Origin: an uncultured Collinsella sp.
GTDB taxonomy: Bacteria; Actinomycetota; Coriobacteriia; Coriobacteriales; Coriobacteriaceae
Assembly: GCA_900551975.1 (NCBI GenBank)
Contig: URYA01000048.1
Span: 1-9,997, forward strand
Direction: 5' to 3'
DNA: 9,997 bases
In this document: one piece after another, positions 1-4,597 of the stretch
Layout: each line of letters begins with the position of its first letter
How positions within the stretch are numbered: position 1 is the first letter of the stretch
The notes under the pieces: generated by a model
The model's database searches: none
Seen by the model: the letters and a program-made list of their open reading frames with translations, nothing else
Told to the model about the DNA's origin: nothing
Translations under genes and position numbers: made by a program

Positions 1-94
1 TGAGCTACGGAGGCATGTTGTACTAGTGTAGCAGATTTACGCCGTTGTAATACAGCGTATAGCCACTCTTCGAAGTTGCGGTGGAACAGCCCTC
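1..94. other. Gene-free flank before repeat array
   Basis: No convincing reading frame is seen on either strand: the plus-strand frames and the minus-strand frames I followed hit early stops. I see no clear terminator or promoter. The gene to the left lies outside the window, so this could be its upstream or downstream region. Together with the adjacent repeat array it makes a gene-free stretch of about 316 bases. Confidence 0.5.
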
Positions 95-294
95 CGGAAA
101 GTGTGTCCCACTATCCAGGCAAATTCTGGGTCAAACTTTCCCAATGGGACCTCGCTGGAAACTGTGTCCCAGAATTTCGGCTCGAAACGGGACACAGTTT
201 CCCAAACGACCCCGTTCCGGAAACTACATCCCGGAATCGGCGCTCGAACTGGGATGCACTTTCCCGATCGAGCCCCATGGAAAACTGCGTCCCA
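95..294. repeat. Alternating inverted-repeat array, about 61-bp period
   Basis: Seven copies of a 15-17 bp element (consensus near GGAAACTGTGTCCC) lie in strictly alternating orientation: plus at 95-110, minus at 127-143, plus at 156-171, minus at 188-204, plus at 218-233, minus at 250-266, plus at 278-294. Same-orientation copies are 60-62 bp apart, so the array is a diverged tandem repeat of about 3.3 units, each holding one inverted pair. The pair at 157-170 and 189-202 is a perfect 14-bp inverted repeat around an 18-nt loop; other pairs carry substitutions. It ends 22 bp before the stop codon of the DUF956 gene, so transcripts of that gene would run into it and could fold into successive hairpins. 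There is no T-tract typical of an intrinsic terminator. I have a vague memory of similar elements between Collinsella genes but cannot verify it. The function is unknown: a dispersed palindromic repeat, an mRNA 3' structure or a protein-binding array are all possible. Confidence 0.85.
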
Positions 295-316
295 CTTGGG
301 GGGCGCTCTTTAATGA

Positions 317-715
317 CTAGTTGCCTTTGTGGAAGAGGCCTTTGATGACGGAGGGGATGCTCTTGGCGCCCTTGGCGGTCACATCGATGAAGTCGGGCGA
401 ACGCACGAGCTTACCCTCATCGACGTACTTGCGGACCGCACGAAGCGTCTCTTTGTCGTCGCGCGTCGAAAACGTAAAGTGACCGTTGTCCTTGGTGAAG
501 ATGGCAAAACGCGTAATCTTCTTGGTGCCGCGCAAAACCTCGGCGGCAATATAGTCGACCTCGTCCCACGGGATTTGAATATAATCCTCGGGATTGCGCT
601 CGTTATAGTACTCAAACGCCTTATTGCCCACCATCACGTTACCGTGGCTGGTAAGCCCCATCAGGCAGGTTGCCGGCGTTGCCAGATCGACCGTGCTGTT
701 CTGAGATTGCGCCAT
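317..715 (-). CDS. manO: DUF956 family protein (ManO-like), mannose PTS accessory
   Basis: A 132-residue protein that matches my recollection of DUF956, a small soluble family found next to mannose-type PTS operons, mainly in Firmicutes. The opening MAQSQNSTVDLATPATCLMG, the YIQIPWDEVDYI segment (about residues 45-56) and the FTFSTRDDKETLRAVRKYV segment (about 80-98) are the recognisable blocks, and the length fits the family. The start at 715 is chosen over an in-frame ATG 17 codons upstream because that ATG lies inside the terminator hairpin and because GGAGGGCGAGG precedes 715. It is the last gene after PTS IIAB, IIC and IID, but an intrinsic terminator separates it from IID, so it is probably expressed at a lower level by read-through or from its own promoter. 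The biochemical role is not established; a regulatory or accessory role for the transporter is inferred only from gene neighbourhood. No signal peptide or membrane segment is seen. Confidence 0.85.
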   Translation of the reverse strand: MAQSQNSTVDLATPATCLMGLTSHGNVMVGNKAFEYYNERNPEDYIQIPWDEVDYIAAEVLRGTKKITRFAIFTKDNGHFTFSTRDDKETLRAVRKYVDEGKLVRSPDFIDVTAKGAKSIPSVIKGLFHKGN

Positions 716-734
716 ACGCGCCTCGCCCTCCAAT

Positions 735-778
735 AAAAACAATCGGACCGCATCCAGTGTACCCACCGGGTGCGGTCC
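735..778 (-). terminator. Intrinsic terminator between PTS IID and DUF956 gene
   Basis: Read on the minus strand, an 8-bp stem GGACCGCA/TGCGGTCC (771-778 with 745-752) encloses a second stem CCGGTG-GGTA-CACTGG, giving a long, nearly continuous hairpin. It is followed by GATTGTTTTTATT. This is a strong rho-independent terminator. It sits 57 bases downstream of the IID stop codon and directly ahead of the ribosome binding site of the DUF956 gene. It therefore ends most PTS operon transcripts and leaves the last gene to read-through. Confidence 0.85.
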
Positions 779-835
779 GTTTCAATGGCTCAAAAGCCCT
801 TGCCTAGCAACTCTCGGTCTTAAGCCGAAGCGTGC

Positions 836-1756
836 TTACATGAAGCCGCAGACGCGACCGATGATGCCGACGGCGAAGAGAGCCAGGATGATGACGATCG
901 GGCTGACCTTCTTCTTGAGGAGCTTGCAGACCAGCAGGGTCAGGCACACGGCGGCAAGGCCGGGGATGAGCTGATCGAGGTTAGCCTGAAGCGTGGTGAC
1001 CTTAACCGGATCAAGGGCGGTAGCACCGACGGAGTTGTACATCGTCAGCGCTTCCTTGACGCCCTCAGCACCGGAGGGCAGGTTAGCCCAGTCGATAAAG
1101 GCGCCAGCGGACTGCGTGACCTTGGAGACGACCGGGGTGAAGGAGATGGACACCCAGCGCTCGACCAGGGCACCGATGATAAACATACCCAGAATGGAAG
1201 CACCCTCGGTAACCTTGCCCATCAGACCGCCGGAGAGGTCCTTGGCGATGGAGGAGCCGACCTTGTAGCCAAACTCCTGCGTGTACCACAGGAAGGCGTA
1301 ACGGATGATGTTCCACGCGAAGAAGAACAGCAGCGGACCGGCGATGCTGCCGGACAGGGCCATGGAAGCGCCCAGAGCGCCCAGAATCGGGCGAAGGGTG
1401 AACCAGAAGGCGGGGTCGCCGACGCCAGCGAGCGGGCCCATCATACCGACCTTGACACCCTGGATGGCGACGTCGTCAATCGGTGCACCGTTGGCGCGCT
1501 CCTCCTCGAGAGCGAGGGTAACGCCAATGACGGGGGCGGAAACATAGGGGTGGGTGTTATAGAACTCCAGGTGGCGCTTAAGCGCGGCAATCTGGTCATC
1601 CTTGCTGGTGTAGAGCTTCTTGATCGCAGGGATCATTGCGAAGCACCAGCCGCCGTTCTGCATACGCTCGTAGTTCCACGAGCCCTGAAGGAACTGATGA
1701 CGGAAGCAAACCTTCTTGCGGTCAGCCTTGGTGAGCTGAATCTTGTTCTCTGCCAT
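836..1756 (-). CDS. manZ: PTS mannose/fructose/sorbose family, component IID
   Basis: The 306-residue IID membrane subunit of a mannose-family phosphotransferase permease. With IIC it forms the channel that moves the sugar while IIAB phosphorylates it. Family marks include FRHQFLQGSWNYERMQNGGW (residues 18-37), the EFYNTHPYVSAPVIGVTLALEEE stretch (about 64-86) and the VGMMGPLAGVGDPAFWFTLRP loop (about 103-123). Hydrophobic segments lie at about 126-160, 187-205 and 265-303, the last running to the C-terminus. The start at 1756 is preferred over an in-frame GTG three codons earlier: AGGAGGGGAG lies 8-12 nt before this ATG but only 3 nt before the GTG. The gap from the IIC stop is 16 nt and the ribosome binding site overlaps the IIC end, indicating tight co-translation. 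Substrate specificity cannot be read with certainty; mannose or glucose is most likely from family and the linked DUF956 gene. Confidence 0.95.
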   Translation of the reverse strand: MAENKIQLTKADRKKVCFRHQFLQGSWNYERMQNGGWCFAMIPAIKKLYTSKDDQIAALKRHLEFYNTHPYVSAPVIGVTLALEEERANGAPIDDVAIQGVKVGMMGPLAGVGDPAFWFTLRPILGALGASMALSGSIAGPLLFFFAWNIIRYAFLWYTQEFGYKVGSSIAKDLSGGLMGKVTEGASILGMFIIGALVERWVSISFTPVVSKVTQSAGAFIDWANLPSGAEGVKEALTMYNSVGATALDPVKVTTLQANLDQLIPGLAAVCLTLLVCKLLKKKVSPIVIILALFAVGIIGRVCGFM

Positions 1757-1772
1757 ATGTATCACTCCCCTC

Positions 1773-2591
1773 CTACTCGTAATCGTTCAGAATGTCGCCG
1801 AGCGGGTCGCCGGAGCCACCGCCCGTGCCGCCACCCTGCTTGGCCAGATCCTTAAGGCCAAGGTAGATGAGGGCAAGGGAGATGCCGATGAGGCCAAGGG
1901 CGATCAGCGTGAGCTGAGGGATGGCAGCAAGGACAAAGCCGAGGATGAAGAACGGCCAGGTCTCCTTGGTGGCCATCATGTTGATGACCATGGCGTAACC
2001 GACGGAAGCGACCATGCCGCCGCCGACAGCCATACCGCCGGACAGCCAGTCGGGCATAGCGTTAAGCGCATTGGTAACAGCCTCGGCCGGGATGATGCAC
2101 AGAAGTACTGCCGGGATGGCGATACGAAGGCCCTGCATGAGGATGGCAGCGTACTGCCAGCGCTCGATGCCGGAGAAGTCGCCCTTCTCGGCGCAACCGT
2201 CCATGGCGTGAGCGATAGCGGTAGCCAGGGTGCGGCAGATCATGGTCAGGAACAGACCAGCGACCGACAGCGGGACGGCGACGGCGATGGCGGCGGTAAC
2301 AGCCTTGGCCGAATCGGTGGCGCCACCGTTGAGGGCGAGCACCATGATGATCGAAGAAGCGACCGAGGCCAGAGCGGCGTCAGGCGCGACGGCGGCGCCG
2401 ACGTTAGCCCAGCCAAGGGCCATCATCTGGAGCGAACCGCCCAGGAGGATGCCCTCCTGAAGGTGACCGGTTACGAGACCGATAAGCGTGCATGCCACGA
2501 GCGGCTGATGGAACTGGAACTCATCCAGAATGCCTTCCATACCGGCAAGCAACGCGACAATCGCAACAAGCAGAATAGTGATTGCAGACAT
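1773..2591 (-). CDS. manY: PTS mannose/fructose/sorbose family, component IIC
   Basis: A 272-residue polytopic membrane protein, the IIC subunit of the mannose-family PTS permease. The N-terminal block (residues 1-60), with GMEGILDEFQFHQPLVACTL and TGHLQEGILLGGSLQMMALGW, is typical of the family and shapes the sugar pathway. Hydrophobic helices lie at about 3-18, 31-41, 72-88, 98-122, 148-168, 187-207 and 212-247. The C-terminal tail (about 250-272) is glycine-rich then acidic (KQGGGTGGGSGD) and looks like a flexible cytoplasmic end. The ATG is preceded by AGGAGGG at 8 nt spacing. It lies 18 nt after the IIAB stop and 16 nt before the IID start, in the canonical IIAB-IIC-IID order. Confidence 0.95.
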   Translation of the reverse strand: MSAITILLVAIVALLAGMEGILDEFQFHQPLVACTLIGLVTGHLQEGILLGGSLQMMALGWANVGAAVAPDAALASVASSIIMVLALNGGATDSAKAVTAAIAVAVPLSVAGLFLTMICRTLATAIAHAMDGCAEKGDFSGIERWQYAAILMQGLRIAIPAVLLCIIPAEAVTNALNAMPDWLSGGMAVGGGMVASVGYAMVINMMATKETWPFFILGFVLAAIPQLTLIALGLIGISLALIYLGLKDLAKQGGGTGGGSGDPLGDILNDYE

Positions 2592-2609
2592 GTATCGGAC
2601 CCTCCTTTA

Positions 2610-3599
2610 CTATGCTTGAGCGGCCAGTTCGGCCTTAGCTTTCTTCAACATGGCGTCGAGATCCTCGGAGGAATCCGAAGGAACCTTGCGGACCTCGAAC
2701 TTGACGCCCTTGGCCTTGAGGGCCTCGAGGGTCTTAACGTCGTCATCGCCCATAGCGACGGCGTTGGTGACGACGACCTTGCCCTTGGAGTGAGCCATGG
2801 AACCGATGTTGACTTCCTTGATGTCGACGCCGGCCTCGATGGCCTTGAGCAGATCCTGCGGATTCTCAAAGAGCAGCATGGCCTTGGTGTCACCAAAGCG
2901 CGTGTCCTTGACGACCTCGGCCATCTTCTTGATGGGCACGACGTTGGCATGGACTCCCGGAGGGGCAGCCTGCTCGATCATGGTCTTGCGGAGCTCGTCG
3001 TGAGCAACGCCGTCGGAAACCACGATGATGCGGTTGGGGTTGATCTGCTTGGTCCACGTGGTGGCCACCTGGCCATGAAGCAGACGGGTGTCGATACGGA
3101 CGTGGGCGATCTTGATGTGCCCATCGCCGATGACCGTTCCCGGAGGGATGGCGCCTGCAGGAGCAGCGGCGGCCGTAGCCGGCTTCTTCTCCTCGGGCTC
3201 CAGAGACTCGGGCTTGACGCGCACGCCAGCCTTAGCCTCAGTCACGAGATGTTTTGCGATCGCATGTGCAGTGTTCTTTGCGTCAAAGCGCTGCGAATAT
3301 GCCTCGATGAGCATAGGCAGGTTGACACCGGTGACGATAGCCCAGGAATCGTGGCCCTCGATGAGCCCGCTGATCTGGTTGAACGGCGTGCCGCCCCACA
3401 GATCAACGAGGAAGAGCACCTGCTCCTGGTCTTCGAAGGAAGCGATTGCTTCCTCGACCTTGGCACGGAAGTCGTCGGGGCCCATGCTCGGCTCGAGCGA
3501 GACCACGGCAACAGACGGCTGATCGCCAAAGACCATCGAGCCCGTCTGCTTGATTCCAGCTGCCAAGTCCCCGTGGCTAGCAAGAACAATACTTACCAT
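2610..3599 (-). CDS. manX: PTS mannose/fructose/sorbose family, fused IIAB
   Basis: A 329-residue cytoplasmic phosphotransfer protein. The IIA domain (about residues 1-120) takes phosphate from HPr on His9 (VLASHGDLA) and carries the family motif DLWGGTPFN (about 66-74). An Ala/Pro-rich linker with charged flanks (about 125-160) joins it to the IIB domain (about 162-329), whose RIDTRLLHGQVATTW motif places the phosphorylated histidine at His175. IIB then passes phosphate to sugar bound by IIC/IID. The length fits ManX/ManL-type fused IIAB proteins. The ATG at 3599 is chosen over a GTG immediately before it because GGAGG lies 7 nt upstream of the ATG and only 4 nt upstream of the GTG. It is the first gene of the operon, with a promoter-like region upstream at 3670-3698. 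The sugar is probably mannose or glucose, inferred from the family. Confidence 0.95.
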   Translation of the reverse strand: MVSIVLASHGDLAAGIKQTGSMVFGDQPSVAVVSLEPSMGPDDFRAKVEEAIASFEDQEQVLFLVDLWGGTPFNQISGLIEGHDSWAIVTGVNLPMLIEAYSQRFDAKNTAHAIAKHLVTEAKAGVRVKPESLEPEEKKPATAAAAPAGAIPPGTVIGDGHIKIAHVRIDTRLLHGQVATTWTKQINPNRIIVVSDGVAHDELRKTMIEQAAPPGVHANVVPIKKMAEVVKDTRFGDTKAMLLFENPQDLLKAIEAGVDIKEVNIGSMAHSKGKVVVTNAVAMGDDDVKTLEALKAKGVKFEVRKVPSDSSEDLDAMLKKAKAELAAQA

Positions 3600-3669
3600 C
3601 ACATAACCTCCTTTTTGTCTACGTATTTCCTACACGACATGAAAGGAGTATACCTGTTTGGATTGTGGA

Positions 3670-3698
3670 ATTATAGCTAAATTCGCAAAAGGTTGCAT
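3670..3698 (-). promoter_or_regulatory. Candidate sigma-70-type promoter of PTS operon
   Basis: On the minus strand a perfect -10 box TATAAT (3670-3675) is preceded, after a 17-bp spacer, by ATGCAA (3693-3698), a poor -35 match (3 of 6). The predicted transcription start is near 3663, leaving a leader of about 60 nt before the IIAB start. The weak -35 suggests help from an activator. I did not see a sigma-54 type -24/-12 element (GG and GC spaced by 10), which drives many Firmicutes mannose PTS operons. Confidence 0.55.
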
Positions 3699-3700
3699 TA

Positions 3701-3729
3701 TTTGTTTAAACGTCTAAGTTTGTTACAAA
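3701..3729. promoter_or_regulatory. Possible operator palindromes upstream of PTS promoter
   Basis: Two palindromes lie just upstream of the -35 box of the PTS operon: GTTTAAAC (3703-3710) and TTTGT-T-ACAAA (3719-3729). The 11-mer TTTGTTTAAAC at 3701-3711 recurs at 3862-3872, about 160 bp further upstream. The position suits binding of an activator or a looping regulator. No regulator can be named, and chance is possible in this AT-rich stretch. Confidence 0.35.
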
Positions 3730-3935
3730 TTGATTACGTTGCCGGTTTACAGCTCATTGCCTGCTAAAACGTGATTTGTGATTACTTTCAAAGACATATA
3801 AAGGTGCACTGTTCGTTAAGACCGCTTTTAGGTGGATCCCAATGCGCCTGCGTGCCGCCATTTTGTTTAAACAGACATGACTTGACTAACCGAAGCAAAT
3901 ATGTTTTGAACTCTAGCCCATGCAGTCATTGGATG

Positions 3936-4364
3936 TTAGGCGATGTGGAGAGGGTTGGCGGCGTCGACGGCGTCGGGGGCGTCGGAGGGGTCATCGGGAA
4001 CAGTGTCTGCCGGGTCCTCGTCGGGGGTCTCGATCTGTTTGATCATGACCTCTTGGCCCTGCAGCAAATAGGTCTCGCCGCTACCGCAATGGGGACAGGT
4101 CTTGCCATGCTCGACCGTCGCATAGTCGTGGCCGCACGCCTCGCAATGCGTCACGGCGTTGACTGGCTCCACAATAAGCTCCGCACCCTCAGCGATGGAC
4201 TTTTTATCTGCCGCCCAGCGCCAAGCGTCGAGCAGCAAGTCGGGAACGACGCCCGAAACTTCGCCCAGCAACAGCGTCACGCTCGAAACGCGACGCACGC
4301 CATTGGCGCGCGCCACGTTCTCGACATCGCGAATGATGTGGTAAACGATCCCGAGCTCGTGCAC
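3936..4364 (-). CDS. hypA: HypA-like hydrogenase nickel metallochaperone
   Basis: A 142-residue protein resembling HypA/HybF, which delivers nickel to [NiFe] hydrogenase precursors (and to urease in some bacteria) with HypB. The N-terminus MHELGIV carries the family's MHE nickel-site motif with His2. The zinc ribbon is intact: Cys74, Cys77, Cys90 and Cys93 in CEACG and CPHCG. The family is usually about 115 residues, so the last roughly 30 (about 112-142) are an extra tail rich in Asp, Pro and Ala (PDEDPADTVPDDPSDAPDAV), encoded by 9-bp tandem repeats. The start is GTG at 4364, with GGAAGGA 7 nt upstream; the MHE motif fixes this start. It stands alone here with no hypB or hydrogenase gene in view, so its client enzyme must lie elsewhere. 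The acidic tail could be a metal store or merely a disordered extension; that is inference. Confidence 0.88.
   Translation of the reverse strand: MHELGIVYHIIRDVENVARANGVRRVSSVTLLLGEVSGVVPDLLLDAWRWAADKKSIAEGAELIVEPVNAVTHCEACGHDYATVEHGKTCPHCGSGETYLLQGQEVMIKQIETPDEDPADTVPDDPSDAPDAVDAANPLHIA
3960..3998. repeat. 9-bp tandem repeat inside hypA 3' end
   Basis: On the plus strand GGCGTCGAC, GGCGTCGGG, GGCGTCGGA and a degenerate GGGGTCATC follow each other in register from 3960 to 3995. Each 9-bp unit encodes three residues of the Asp/Ala-rich tail on the minus strand (PDA, VDA and similar). In-frame repeat expansion or contraction would change tail length without a frameshift. Confidence 0.7.
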
Positions 4365-4376
4365 TTTTAATTCCTT

Positions 4377-4398
4377 CCGCCGTTCTAACGAACGGCGG
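4377..4398 (-). promoter_or_regulatory. Perfect hairpin abutting the hypA ribosome binding site
   Basis: CCGCCGTTC-TAAC-GAACGGCGG is a perfect 9-bp stem with a 4-nt loop. On the hypA transcript it ends right at the AAGGAA ribosome binding site, 12 nt before the GTG start. There is no T-tract, so it is not a good terminator. It may protect the 5' end or tune translation initiation. Confidence 0.55.
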
Positions 4399-4444
4399 CG
4401 ATCTCCGTCGCTGCGCGGCCCCCAGAGCTACAATCTGTCATTCA

Positions 4445-4513
4445 AAAGGCAGGGCATGACCAGACGGACGATCTGCCTTTCAATCGTCGGGCATGGGCAA
4501 AAGCCCTATGCCC
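4445..4513 (-). terminator. Two hairpins downstream of flavoprotein gene, possible terminator
   Basis: After the flavoprotein stop codon the minus strand reaches a 10-bp stem with a one-base bulge (GGGCAT-GGGC / GCCC-T-ATGCCC, 4489-4513). A second 8-bp stem follows, AAAGGCAG/CTGCCTTT (4445-4480), with a 20-nt loop and a short TTTTG. Position supports a transcription end, but the T-run is short and the second loop is large, so termination may be partial and hypA may be reached by read-through. The stretch 4365-4597 otherwise shows no gene. Confidence 0.4.
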
Positions 4514-4597
4514 TCCTCTTTCAAGGCACCTCGCCACGCCTGGGACTCGCTCGCTGTCCAACCGCTCTCTGCGCCGTTCTCCTGTTTGTTGCGCTTC

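Larger units (their letters stand above)
3600..3935. other. 336-bp intergenic region between PTS operon and hypA
   Basis: This gene-free region is clearly more AT-rich than its surroundings. It holds the leader and candidate promoter of the PTS operon and the possible operator sites annotated separately. The far half (about 3740-3935), downstream of hypA, shows no convincing intrinsic terminator. No small open frame with a ribosome binding site was found. Confidence 0.6.

Noticed and set aside
95..294. CRISPR array
   Set aside because: Repeats alternate in orientation, are only 15-17 bp and diverged, spacers are 11-16 bp and partly similar to one another, and no cas gene is nearby.
76..345. 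Short overlapping plus-strand frames across the repeat array
   Set aside because: They read through the palindromic elements in several frames at once, giving repeated peptide fragments; no ribosome binding site or plausible product.
1743..3680. A 645-codon open frame on the plus strand
   Set aside because: It lies antisense to the IIC and IIAB genes, which have clear family motifs and ribosome binding sites. Its composition (Asp/Gly/His-rich, no domain) is that of a shadow frame in GC-rich DNA.
3771..4370. A 199-codon plus-strand frame over hypA
   Set aside because: The opposite strand encodes HypA with its MHE start and four-cysteine zinc site; this frame has no family features.
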